DNA of 57,575 bases from Reyranella sp. (lineage in GTDB: Bacteria > Pseudomonadota > Alphaproteobacteria > Reyranellales > Reyranellaceae). Location: positions 1 to 57,575 of the forward strand of contig NZ_SCVH01000043.1 of assembly GCF_004296935.1 (NCBI RefSeq), in the 5' to 3' direction. The notes below the pieces were generated by a model, which saw only the letters and a list, made by a program, of their open reading frames with translations, was not told the origin of the DNA and made no database searches. Shown in pieces: positions 16,690-25,500 of this stretch (position 1 is its first letter; each line of letters opens with the position of its first letter). The position numbers were made by a program, and so were the translations under genes.

Positions 16690-16777
16690 TGCCCGCCCGC
16701 CAATCCGCAGCGTTTTCGTAGCGGCACAAGTGGAAACTGTTGCGCGATTTCAATGACTTCAAGGGCTTATGCGAGAA

Positions 16778-16854
16778 TGGCGTCCCCGAGAGGATTCGAA
16801 CCTCCGACCTCCGGTTTAGGAAACCGCTGCTCTATCCGGCTGAGCTACGGGGAC
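16778..16854 (-). tRNA. tRNA-Arg (anticodon CCT)
   Basis: This 77-base cloverleaf has its CCA encoded. The acceptor GTCCCCG (16848-16854) pairs with CGGGGAC (16782-16788). The D arm reads GCTC...GAGC, the anticodon loop TTCCTAA gives CCT (Arg, AGG codons), and the T arm is GGAGG-TTCGAAT-CCTCT. The first anticodon-stem pair is a G27-G43 mismatch, which is unusual. The 3' end faces the island, so its 3' half probably forms the attachment site. Confidence 0.96.
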
Positions 16855-16942
16855 GTGAGGCGGATATAGCATCCGGTCCATATGGCGTCTGCCATTTTTC
16901 AGGGTTCCAAATACGCAACCCGATTATGTGAGTCCGGCAACG

Positions 16943-17233
16943 TCACCTCGGCGGGATGGGAATCTTGCAGTGCTTCAGGATCTTCTCCAGCTCCCGAATG
17001 CCCTCTTCGTACCGGCCGGCTTGGCAGTCCATCATCGCCAGCTCGACCCGCGCCTTCTGGCCAGTGTGGAAGAGAGTCAGGACCGGCTCGTAGCGTACCC
17101 AAAGCATCTGGAGCTTCTGGCAATGCGCCATGAGCTCGGGCGACGCGGGCGGGGTCGACGTACAGCCGGACGCGCCGATGATGAACGCGGCCGTGGCCGC
17201 GAGCCGCGACGCCAGACGAACAACCATGGACAT
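16943..17233 (-). CDS. Small lipoprotein, unknown function
   Basis: This protein of 96 residues has an N-terminal basic start, a hydrophobic core and the lipobox 'IIGASGC' (Cys24), so it should be lipidated and held in the envelope. The mature part of about 72 residues is helical, with cysteines at 'AHCQKLQ', 'MMDCQAG' and 'LKHCKI'. The segment 'DCQAGRYEEGIRELEKILK' has the spacing of a single TPR-like helix pair. It is the last minus-strand gene of the nitrate cluster, 20 bases beyond the membrane protein gene, and lies just outside the island. Whether it serves nitrate respiration is unknown. Confidence 0.7.
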   Translation of the reverse strand: MSMVVRLASRLAATAAFIIGASGCTSTPPASPELMAHCQKLQMLWVRYEPVLTLFHTGQKARVELAMMDCQAGRYEEGIRELEKILKHCKIPIPPR

Positions 17234-17252
17234 TTCATGCTCCCTTGCGGCC

Positions 17253-17726
17253 TCAGTCCAGCAACCCGTGGGCGCCGAACACGCCGGCGGCCGAGACCGT
17301 CGTGCCGATCAGCAACAGAAACGCGTGCGCCCGTTGAAGCCGCCGGAACGTGCCTGCCGGATCGGCCGCCACATGGCGGTGGAACCAGCCGCGCAGCAGC
17401 AGCGGCTCGACAACGAACAGGATCGCCATGAACAGCAGCCAGACGAGCGCCATCGCCGCCAGCCACCAGCCCGCCGGCTCGAGGAACCGGCTCCACGCGT
17501 CGAGACGCCAGACCATCCAGGCGCCGCTGAGGCCTGCCACCGGCACCGAGATCTTCACCTGGGCGGAGAAGCGATGCTCGATCGCCTCGAAAAGCGCGAA
17601 GCGGCGCGATGGCTCCTCGAGCGCAGCGATGGCCGGCAGGATCACCGCGGTGACGAACGCGACGCCGCCGAACCAGTGGATCACCGCCAGGACATGAATG
17701 GCCCGCGCCACGGTGAGATCGTCCAT
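17253..17726 (-). CDS. Four-helix integral membrane protein, CopD/DUF2269-like
   Basis: This protein of 157 residues has four hydrophobic segments, near residues 8-30, 56-70, 82-105 and 130-152. The first contains 'HVLAVIHWFGGVAF', with His residues placed like those in CopD- or DUF2269-type membrane proteins that may bind heme or copper. I prefer the ATG at 17726; the longer frame adds low-complexity Ala/Gly/Arg sequence. It follows the DUF2478 gene by 20 bases in the tail of the nar operon. The histidines 'HWFGG', 'HRFSAQ' and 'HRHVAAD' are consistent with a cytochrome-b-like protein, but this is not established. Confidence 0.65.
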   Translation of the reverse strand: MDDLTVARAIHVLAVIHWFGGVAFVTAVILPAIAALEEPSRRFALFEAIEHRFSAQVKISVPVAGLSGAWMVWRLDAWSRFLEPAGWWLAAMALVWLLFMAILFVVEPLLLRGWFHRHVAADPAGTFRRLQRAHAFLLLIGTTVSAAGVFGAHGLLD

Positions 17727-17746
17727 CTCATGCTGCCCCGCGGCGC

Positions 17747-18319
17747 CTAGGCGCGCCGCGTTGCGGCTGGCCGCGTCGCATCCCGCGCACCCGGCACCGC
17801 GGGCAGGCCCTGCGTCTCGAGCCACGCCGCGATCGCGGCCGGCTCGGCCGGCAGCTCGACGGCGAGCGGGCCGGCGAAGGCGCGCCAGCGATCGAGGTTG
17901 CGCGCCGGGACGCCGACCAGGACGGGAATGCCAAGGCCGGCCGCCTCGGCGATCGCGCCACGCAGGCCGCCGCCGTCGGCTTCGATCTTGCCGAACTTGT
18001 TGACGACCAGGAGGCGCGGTTCCTCGCTATGGAGGCTGTAGGCGACTGACTCGGCGAGGTCGGTCAGGAGGCTGACGTCGAGCCGGCAGCCGCGCGCCTC
18101 GCTGCCGCGATGCTCGGCGATGGCCGAGACCTCGCCGCTCGCGAGATCCTGCAGGAGCATGTCGCAGGGGTGTCGGCCCGGCAGGTCGGTGGACTCGAGC
18201 TGCAGCGCGCCCGCCAGGGCAACGCCGCGCTCGCGCAACGGCTCGATGGCGCGCGCGATCACGCGATCGGGATAGATGCCGTCGGCGTAGACCAGCGCGG
18301 CGATGAGGACTTCGGACAT
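17747..18319 (-). CDS. DUF2478 family predicted nucleotide-binding protein
   Basis: This protein of 190 residues matches the DUF2478 pattern: 'GVALAGALQLES' (about 32-43), 'CDMLLQDLASGE' (52-63), 'GCRLDVSLL' (77-85), 'RLLVVNKFGKIEADGGGLR' (102-120) and 'GIPVLVGVPARNLDRW' (129-144). The family sits in molybdate or denitrification clusters and is thought to be NTPase-like, with 'NKFGK' resembling a guanine-specificity loop. A role in molybdenum supply to NarG is a reasonable inference from the neighbourhood. It lies 17 bases after the 109-residue gene in the same orientation. Confidence 0.8.
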   Translation of the reverse strand: MSEVLIAALVYADGIYPDRVIARAIEPLRERGVALAGALQLESTDLPGRHPCDMLLQDLASGEVSAIAEHRGSEARGCRLDVSLLTDLAESVAYSLHSEEPRLLVVNKFGKIEADGGGLRGAIAEAAGLGIPVLVGVPARNLDRWRAFAGPLAVELPAEPAAIAAWLETQGLPAVPGARDATRPAATRRA

Positions 18320-18336
18320 CGTTCAACTCCCCTTGT

Positions 18337-18666
18337 TCAACTCCGCTCACAGGTGCATTCGCCGCCGCAGCCCTCGTCCGCACTTTTGGCGTCGTGGCGC
18401 AGAGACCATTCGAGCATGTGTTTCAGGCAGGCCGTGCCGGCATCGTCAGCGCGCTCGAGCGCCGTCATGAGGGCGAGCCAGTCTTCATCCGAGGCAATTT
18501 GCGCAAAGCGGCGCGAGGCCCCCGCGGCGTATTCCCCGATATCTTCCCCGAACGGCCGTCCGGCCGCCTCGACCTGGACCATCAGGTTGAGATCTTCGAG
18601 CGCCACCAGCGTCTCGGCGGCATAGGCCTCGTCGCCCAGACGTTCGAGAACCTCACCCAGCACCAT
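18337..18666 (-). CDS. Conserved-looking acidic protein with a Cys-rich tail
   Basis: This protein of 109 residues lies 9 bases after the ppiC-like gene and 17 before DUF2478. The body is helical and acidic ('LGEVLERLGDEAYAAETLV', then 'DEDWLALMTALERADDAGT'). The C-terminus ends with 'CLKHMLEW' and then 'GCGGECTCERS', four cysteines that could hold a metal or a transient disulfide. I do not know its family. The tight spacing within the nar operon implies a role in nitrate reductase assembly or electron transfer, but that is inference. Confidence 0.6.
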   Translation of the reverse strand: MVLGEVLERLGDEAYAAETLVALEDLNLMVQVEAAGRPFGEDIGEYAAGASRRFAQIASDEDWLALMTALERADDAGTACLKHMLEWSLRHDAKSADEGCGGECTCERS

Positions 18667-18675
18667 CGCCGCCTC

Positions 18676-19527
18676 CTACTGAACCAGCGGGCCGCGCGCG
18701 GCGGCGAGATCGACACCACTCACCTGGGCGCGTCCGGCCAGGATCGACACGTACTGCTGCTGGGCACGGCGGCGGACCACCTCGTCGAGATAGTCGGCGA
18801 TGCAGTCGCGGACGAGATCGAAGGGCAGCACCTCGCCGTCGATACGGCGGTCGAGCCGCACGACGTGCAGGCCGTAACGGGTTTCGACCGGCGCGGGATG
18901 CACCAGCCCCGGAACCATGCCGCGCAAGGCCGTCTCGAACTCGGGAACGGTCTGGCCGGTGCTGACCTGGCCGAGATTGCCGCCCTGCTTCGACGAGGGG
19001 CAGGCCGAGTGAGCGGCGGCCGCGGCGGCGAAGCCGGCCGGGTCCTGCACCAGGTCGGCGATCAGCGCGGTTGCGGCCTCGCGGGCCTTGTCGCGAGCGT
19101 CCAGATCGTCAGGTGCCGCCACAAACAGGATGTGTGCCGCCTCGAACAGGTCGGGCGAACGGAAGCGGCGGCCGTTGGCATCGTAGTAGCGACGGCATGC
19201 ATCTTCGTCGGCGCTCGGCACGACGACCTCGCGCTCGATCAGGGCGCGCAGGCGCGCCTCCTGCGGCGTCTCGCGGCGGCCTTCGCCGTCGTCGAGCGGC
19301 TCGGCCACGATCGAGAGCCGCTCGACTTCCTGCGACAGCAGCTCGCGGATCGCCAGCGCCCGCGCCGCCAACATCCAGGCCTGGTCCGGATCGGAGGCCT
19401 GGTGATGCTGGGTCTCGCGGGCGATCGCCGCACTCGGGATGATCACGCCGTTGACGCTGACCGGTTCGGGCCGGGTGAAGCGACGGCGGGCCGGGCGCGG
19501 CGCGACGGCGGATTGCAAGGTGCTCAT
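18676..19527 (-). CDS. Parvulin-type peptidyl-prolyl isomerase (PpiC/NifM-like)
   Basis: This protein of 283 residues would help fold proline-containing proteins. The parvulin domain lies at about 150-245: 'EAAHILFVAAPDD', then 'FAAAAAAHSACPSSKQGGN', 'LGQVSTGQTVPEFE', 'YGLHVVRLDRR'. The N-terminal half is helical, like NifM or the SurA family's chaperone part, and there is no signal peptide, so it is cytosolic. It follows narI by 5 bases. Parvulins are often found after narGHJI in alphaproteobacteria and are thought to help mature the reductase. I chose the ATG at 19527; the frame extends upstream only opposite narI. Confidence 0.88.
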   Translation of the reverse strand: MSTLQSAVAPRPARRRFTRPEPVSVNGVIIPSAAIARETQHHQASDPDQAWMLAARALAIRELLSQEVERLSIVAEPLDDGEGRRETPQEARLRALIEREVVVPSADEDACRRYYDANGRRFRSPDLFEAAHILFVAAPDDLDARDKAREAATALIADLVQDPAGFAAAAAAHSACPSSKQGGNLGQVSTGQTVPEFETALRGMVPGLVHPAPVETRYGLHVVRLDRRIDGEVLPFDLVRDCIADYLDEVVRRRAQQQYVSILAGRAQVSGVDLAAARGPLVQ

Positions 19528-19532
19528 GGCCT

Positions 19533-20246
19533 TCACTCCGCCGGTTGACGAGAAGCCGGTAACGGCCGGCGGCGGCGCACGACCTGGTAGCCGCGACGGC
19601 CGAGGTACCACACCGGTGCCGACCAGATGTGCACCAGGCGGCTGAACGGGAAGACCAGGAACAGGGTCATGCCCAGCACGAGGTGCGTCAGGTAGGGCCA
19701 GGCAAGTCCCTGCAAGGTCGTCGCATCGACCGGGTGCAGGATGACGATGCCCTGCGCCCAGTGCGACAGGATCAGCATCACCGACCCATCCGAATGCGCG
19801 AAGGAGAACGGCAGTGTGGCGAGGCCGAGGCAGAGCTGGAGCCAGAGGATCGCCAGGATCGCGATATCCATCACCGAGCTGTTGGTGCGGATGCGGACAT
19901 CGAACAGGCGACGGTGCAGCAGCATCGTGAGACCGACGAAACAGACGACCCCGGCAATGCCACCGGCGGCAACGGCAATCAGCTGCTTCTGCTCGACGGT
20001 GATGACGAGTGTGTAGAGCCAGGTTGGCGTCAGCAGGCCGACGGTGTGGCCCAGCAGCAGGAACAGGATGCCGACATGGAACAGGTTGGAACCCCAGCGA
20101 AGCTGACGCTTGCGCAGGATCTGGCTGGAGCTGGCGCGCCAGGTGTATTGCTCGCGGTCGAAGCGGACCAGGCTGCCGAGCAGGAAGATCGTCAGGCAAA
20201 TGTAGGGATACCAGACGAACAGCAGGTGGAAGATGTAATCCCTCAT
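19533..20246 (-). CDS. narI: Respiratory nitrate reductase gamma subunit
   Basis: This 237-residue membrane cytochrome b takes electrons from quinol and passes them to NarH. Five hydrophobic segments are visible. The N-terminal 'IFHLLFVWYPYICLTIFLLG' and the later 'FHVGILFLLLGHTVGLL' supply histidines for the two b hemes, with further His residues in 'HLVLGMTLFLVFPFSRLVH' near the C-terminus. The length is slightly above E. coli NarI (225). The start ATG (20244-20246) overlaps the end of narJ by 4 bases. It is followed 5 bases later by the ppiC-like gene. Confidence 0.96.
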   Translation of the reverse strand: MRDYIFHLLFVWYPYICLTIFLLGSLVRFDREQYTWRASSSQILRKRQLRWGSNLFHVGILFLLLGHTVGLLTPTWLYTLVITVEQKQLIAVAAGGIAGVVCFVGLTMLLHRRLFDVRIRTNSSVMDIAILAILWLQLCLGLATLPFSFAHSDGSVMLILSHWAQGIVILHPVDATTLQGLAWPYLTHLVLGMTLFLVFPFSRLVHIWSAPVWYLGRRGYQVVRRRRPLPASRQPAE

Positions 20247-21013
20247 GACCGGACTCCCGTGCTGGACGGCGAGGTGGGGCGGCGCCCGGCCGACCTCGCG
20301 TGCGCGAGCGGCGGGGCGACGCCGTCGGCCGGCCGCATGGCGGCGCGCAGACGGGTCGAGAGCCCCTCGACGCCGCATGCGCCTTTGGCGTCGGCGGAAC
20401 CGGGACCGAAGGTCACTTCCTCCTCTTCCCACGCCGCATCCAGCGCCTCGAGATCGTCGGGTTCGGGATCGGGTTCGGCGCGCAGGACTGCGAGAGCCTT
20501 GTCATCGAGCCTGGCCTTCGAGATCGCCAGCAGCGCCGACATCACGGCGGCGTAGGGCGAACTCCGCTTCGCCAGGCGCTCCTTCAGGGCCGCGATCACG
20601 TTAGCCGGCTGGCCGATGAGTTCGACCGCCGCCTGCGGCGGGCGCGTGGAAGCATATTCCAGGAACAGCGGCAGGAAGTCGGGCAGCTCGGTCGCGGTCG
20701 GCGTGTAGCCACTCTCTTCGTAGAGCTTGAGCAGGTCGACCATGGCCTGACCGCGGTCGCGGCTCTCGCCGTGGACATGCTCGAAGAGGTGCAGCGACAG
20801 CGAACGCGTGCGATCGAACAGCAGGCCGTAGCGCTCCTGCAGGTCGTAGAGATCGCCGCCGGCAAGATCGTCGATCAGGCGATGCAACTCGGCGCGTTGG
20901 GTGGCCGGCAAGACAGTGTCGCCATCGATCACATGGCGGATTTCGTCGGCCGCCGCGATGAGGTCGGCGGACGGATAGGAAAGCAGTGCGGCCAAGGCCC
21001 TGAGCGTCTTCAT
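20243..21013 (-). CDS. narJ: Nitrate reductase assembly chaperone (delta subunit)
   Basis: This 256-residue cytosolic chaperone holds NarGH until the molybdenum cofactor is inserted and docking to NarI is possible. The TorD/NarJ-type helical core includes 'LRALAALLSYP' (4-14), 'SLHLFEHVHGESRDRGQAMVDLL' (in parts) and 'ELPDFLPLFLEYAS' (about 112-125). The C-terminal 50 residues are acidic, then Pro/Ala-rich. Its ATG shares one base with the narH stop, and its stop overlaps the narI start. The in-frame upstream sequence is antisense-like and was not included. Confidence 0.95.
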   Translation of the reverse strand: MKTLRALAALLSYPSADLIAAADEIRHVIDGDTVLPATQRAELHRLIDDLAGGDLYDLQERYGLLFDRTRSLSLHLFEHVHGESRDRGQAMVDLLKLYEESGYTPTATELPDFLPLFLEYASTRPPQAAVELIGQPANVIAALKERLAKRSSPYAAVMSALLAISKARLDDKALAVLRAEPDPEPDDLEALDAAWEEEEVTFGPGSADAKGACGVEGLSTRLRAAMRPADGVAPPLAHARSAGRRPTSPSSTGVRS

Positions 21014-22536
21014 CACACGACCTCCATCGGATTCTTGCTGCGCAGCTTGCCGCCGGAGAACAGATTGCCGCCGTCGTCGCCGGACGAGCAGCCGTTGCCG
21101 AAACTGAAGCCGCAGGCGCCACGGAGCTGATAGGCATCCTCGGCGGTCTCTCGATGCGCCGTCGGGATCACGAAGCGGTCCTCGTAGTTGGCGATCGCCA
21201 TGATCTGGTACATGTCCTCGATCTGCTGCGGGCTCAGCCCGACGCGCGCCGCGACCGCGCCATCGATCACGCCATCGACCGTCTTGGCGCGCATGTAGGC
21301 GCGCATGGCGAGCATGCGCTCCAGGCCGCGCGCCACCGGGCCCTCGTCGCCTGCCGTCAAAAGATTGGCGAGATAGCGCAGCGGAATGCGCAATGAACGG
21401 ACGTCGGGCATGCCGCCGTCGATGCCCATCTTGCCGGCCTCGGCCGCCGCCTGGATCGGCGACAGCGGCGGCACGTACCAGACCATCGGCAGCGTGCGGT
21501 ACTCGGGATGCAGCGGGAACGCGACCTTCCATTCCATCGCCATCTTCCACACCGGCGAGCGGCGGGCGGCCTCCAGCCAGGCATCGGGCACGCCGTCGCG
21601 GCGCGCCTGGGCGATCACCGTCTCGTCGTTGGGATCGAGGAAGATGCCCATCTGCGCGTCGTAGAGCTTCTTGTCGTCGGCGACGCTGGCGGCCTGCTCG
21701 ATGCGATCGGCATCGTAGAGCATCACGCCGAGGTAGCGGATGCGGCCGACGCAGGTCTCGGAGCAGACCGTCGGCTGGCCCGCCTCGATGCGCGGATAGC
21801 AGAAGGTGCACTTCTCCGATTTGCCCGACGACCAGTTGAAATAGATCTTCTTGTAGGGGCAGCCGGACACGCACATGCGCCAGCCGCGGCACTTGTCCTG
21901 GTCGATCAGGACGATGCCGTCCTCCTCGCGCTTGTAGATGGCGCCCGACGGGCAGGCCGCGACGCAGGCCGGGTTGAGGCAATGCTCGCACAGCCGCGGC
22001 AGGTACATCATGAAGGTGTTCTCGAACTGGCCGTACATCTCCTTCTGCACGCCCTCGAAATTGCTATCGACGGAGCGCTTGGCGAATTCACCGCCCAGGA
22101 TCTCCTCCCAATTGGGGCCCCACTCGATCTTCTCCATGCGCTTGCCGGTGATCAGCGAGCGCGGTCGCGCGGTCGGGAAAGCCTCGAGCTCGGGCGCCTT
22201 CTGCAGGTGCTCATAGTCGAAGGTGAAGGGCTCGTAGTAGTCGTCGATCTCCGGCAGGTCGGGATTGGCGAAGATGTTGGCGAGGATGCGCCACTTAGAG
22301 CCGATCTTCGGTTGGATCTTTCCGTTGCGCTTGCGCGTCCAGCCGCCCTTCCAGCGCGTCTGGTTCTCCCAGTCCTTCGGATACCCGATGCCGGGCTTGG
22401 TCTCGACGTTGTTGAACCAGGCGTATTCCATGCCCTCGCGGTTGGTCCAGACGTTCTTGCAGGTGACGGAACAGGTATGGCACCCGATGCACTTGTCGAG
22501 GTTCAGCACCATCCCGATTTGAGCGCGGATCTTCAT
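21013..22536 (-). CDS. narH: Respiratory nitrate reductase beta subunit
   Basis: This 507-residue subunit wires electrons from NarI to NarG through four Fe-S clusters. All Cys groups are present: 'CIGCHTCSVTCKN' near residue 16, 'CEHCLNPACVAACPSG', 'CRGWRMCVSGCPYKK' (Trp in place of one Cys, the mark of the [3Fe-4S] cluster) and 'KCTFCYPR' with 'CSETCVGRIRYLG'. A C-terminal Gly/Cys-containing tail follows. I chose the ATG at 22536, with AGGGGAG upstream; an in-frame GTG at 22554 overlaps narG. It is cytoplasmic and bound to NarI. Confidence 0.97.
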   Translation of the reverse strand: MKIRAQIGMVLNLDKCIGCHTCSVTCKNVWTNREGMEYAWFNNVETKPGIGYPKDWENQTRWKGGWTRKRNGKIQPKIGSKWRILANIFANPDLPEIDDYYEPFTFDYEHLQKAPELEAFPTARPRSLITGKRMEKIEWGPNWEEILGGEFAKRSVDSNFEGVQKEMYGQFENTFMMYLPRLCEHCLNPACVAACPSGAIYKREEDGIVLIDQDKCRGWRMCVSGCPYKKIYFNWSSGKSEKCTFCYPRIEAGQPTVCSETCVGRIRYLGVMLYDADRIEQAASVADDKKLYDAQMGIFLDPNDETVIAQARRDGVPDAWLEAARRSPVWKMAMEWKVAFPLHPEYRTLPMVWYVPPLSPIQAAAEAGKMGIDGGMPDVRSLRIPLRYLANLLTAGDEGPVARGLERMLAMRAYMRAKTVDGVIDGAVAARVGLSPQQIEDMYQIMAIANYEDRFVIPTAHRETAEDAYQLRGACGFSFGNGCSSGDDGGNLFSGGKLRSKNPMEVV

Positions 22537-22550
22537 GATACTTCTCCCCT

Positions 22551-25500
22551 TCACTCGGCGGCGCGCAAGACAGGAACGGCGTCCTTGTGCGGGCGTTCGA
22601 GCCAGTCGACCTTGCCGAGCTTGCGTAGCACCACGAACTCGTCGCGGTTGGTGCCGATGGTGCCGTAGTAGTTGAAGCCGTAGGCCTGCTGGGCATAGCC
22701 GCCGATCATGTGCGTCGGCTTCATCACCGCGCGCGTGACCGAATTGTGGATTCCGCCACGATTGCCGGTCATTTCCGAGCCTGGCACGTTCACGATCTTC
22801 TCCTGCGCGTGATACATGAAGAGCGTGCCTTCCTTCATGCGCTGGGAGACGACGGCGCGGGCGACCAGCGCGCCGTTCACGTTGTAGGCCTCGACCCAGT
22901 CGTTATCGACGATACCCGCCCTGGCCGCGTCGGTTTCGCTCAGCCAGACGATCGGCCCGCCGCGCGACAGCGTCAGCATCATCAGATTGTCGGTGTAGGT
23001 GGAGTGGATGCCCCACTTCTGATGTGGCGTGATGAAGTTCAAAACGATCTGCTTCTCGCCGTTCGGGCGACTGTCGATCACGGGCTTGATCGCCCGCAAG
23101 TCGAGCGGCGGCCGGTAGACGCACAGGCCCTCGCCGAACGCCAGCATCCAGAGATGATCCTGGTAGAGCTGCTGGCGTCCGGTCAGCGTGCGCCACGGGA
23201 TCAGTTCGTGGACGTTGGTGTAGCCGGCGTTGTAGCAGACCTTGTCGCTCTCCAGCCCCGACCAGGTCGGCGCCGAGATGATCTTGCGCGGCTGGGCCAC
23301 GACATCGCGGAAGCGGATCTTCTCGTCTTCCTTGGGCAGCGCGAGATGGGTGTGGTCGCGGCCGGTCATCTTGGACAAGGCCGCCCACGAACGCACGGCC
23401 ACCTCGCCGTTGGTCTCTGGCGCCAGCATCAACAGGGTTTCCGCGGCATCGATATCGCTCTCGATCCGCGCCAGTCCCTTGGTGGGGCCCTCGGCCGTGA
23501 CGACTCCGTTCAGTTGCTTGAGAAGCTCGACTTCGTGTCCGGTCGGCCAGGCGATGCCCTTGATGCCGTTGCCGATCTTGTCCATCAGCGGTCCGAGCGA
23601 AGTGAAGCGCTTGTAGACGTTGGGATAGTCGCGCTCGACGACGGCGATGGCCGGCATGGTCTTGCCGGGGATCGGCTCGACCTCGCCACGCTTCCAGTCC
23701 TTGACGTCGAACGGTTGTGCGATCTCGCCCGGGCTGTCGTGCATGATCGGCGTCAGCACGACGTCCTTCTCGACGCCGAGGACTTCCGGTGCCACGCGCG
23801 AAAAAGCCTTGGCGATGGACTTGTAGATCTCCCAGTCGCTGCGCGCCTCCCAGACAGGATCCACCGCGGCCGTCAGCGGATGGATGAAGGGATGCATGTC
23901 GGAGGTGTTGAGATCGTTCTTCTCGTACCAGGTGGCGGTCGGCAGGACGATGTCGGAGTAGACGCAGGTCGTGGACATGCGGAAGTCGAGCGTCACCAGC
24001 AGGTCGAGCTTTCCCTGCGGGGCCTCCTCGTGCCACACGGCCTCCGCCGGCTTCGCCTTGCCCTCCTGCCCGAGATCCTTGCCCATGACACCGTGGGCGG
24101 TGCCGAGCAGGTGCTTCAGGAAGTACTCGTGGCCCTTGCCTGAGGAGCCGAGCAGGTTGGAGCGCCACACGAACATGTTGCGCGGCCAGTTCTTCGGACC
24201 GTCGGGATCCTCGCAGGAGAGCTTGAGTTCGCCGCTCTTGAGCTTCTGTACGACGTAGTCCTTGGCCTCCATGCCGGCGGCGGCGGCATCGCGCGCCACC
24301 TGCAGCGGGTTGGTCTCGAGCTGAGGTGCCGACGGCAGCCAGCCCATGCGCTCGGCCCGGATGTTGTAGTCGATGATCGCGCCGTCCCAGGCACCCGGGG
24401 GCGCGGTCGGCGAGACGATGTCGCCGACGTTGATCGTCTCGTAGCGCCACTGGTCGCTGTGCGCATAGAACGCCGACGTCGAGTTCTGCTGCCGCGGCGG
24501 GCGGCCCCAATCGAGGGCAAAGGCGAGCGGCGCCCAGCCGGCCTGCGGCCGGAGCTTTTCCTGACCGACATAGTGCGCCCAGCCGCCGCCCGACTGGCCG
24601 ACACAGCCGCACATCGCCAGCATGTTGATCACACCGCGATAATTCATGTCGGCGTGGTACCAGTGGTTCATCGCCGCGCCGATGATGATCATCGAACGGC
24701 CATTGGTCTTCTCGGCGTTGGTCGCGAACTCGCGCGCCACCTGGATGATCTTGTCCCGCGAAACGCCGGTGATCTTCTCCGCCCAGGCCGGCGTGTAGGG
24801 GACGTCGTCGTCGAGCGATTTGGCGACGTTGGGCCCACCCAGCCCGGCGTCGACGCCATAGTTGGCGACGAACAGGTCGTGGACCGAAGCGACGAAGGTC
24901 TCGCCGTCGACCAGCTTCAGCGACTTGACGGGAACGCGCCGCTTGAGCACGCCGTCATGATCGGTCGAGGCGAAGTGCTCGTGCTTGATGTTGCCGAAGT
25001 AGGGAAAGCCCACGTCGACCACTTCGTCGCGAACATCGGCGAGCGAGAGCCGAAGGGTGACGTCCTTGCCCGAGGATTCCTTGTTCTCGAGGTTCCACTT
25101 GCCGCTCTCGCCCCAGCGGAAGCCGATCGAGCCGCGCGGCGCCACGACGTTGCCCGAGGTCTCGTCGAAGGCGACGGTCTTCCATTCCGGATTGTTGGAC
25201 TCGCCCAGCGACGCGTCGAAGTCGGACGCGCGCACGAAGCGATCGGGCACGTACATGCCGTCGCGCTTGGCGAGCCTCACCAGCATCGGCATGTCGGTGT
25301 ACTGGCGGATATAGTCGCGGAAGTACTTGGCCTGCCGGTCGACGTGATATTCCTTCAGGATCACGTGGCCCATCGCCATGGCGAGCGCCGAGTCGGTGCC
25401 CTGCTTCACCGACAGCCAGATGTCGCCGAACTTCGACGCCTCGGAGTAGTCGGGGCAGATCACCGCGCTCTTCATGCCGCGATAGCGGGCCTCGGTGTAG

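Larger units (their letters stand above)
1..16777. mobile_element. Right part of a tRNA-Arg-anchored genomic island
   Basis: Everything left of the tRNA-Arg gene differs from the rest of the window. GC content is visibly lower, the genes are mostly small unknowns, and there are two recombinases, a HUH Rep-like protein, a GmrSD-type nuclease and two frameshifted genes. A tyrosine integrase starts 89 bases from the 3' side of the tRNA and reads away from it, the usual layout of an element integrated into a tRNA 3' end. I did not find a second copy of the tRNA 3' end within the window, so the left junction must be upstream. The boundary at the tRNA is well supported. Whether the left part belongs to the same element is inference. 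Confidence 0.75.

Noticed and set aside
1-16777. A second copy of the tRNA-Arg 3' end as the left attachment site
   Set aside because: I looked for the CGTCCCCGAGAGGATTCGAA word on both strands and did not see it, so the site is presumed to be outside the window.
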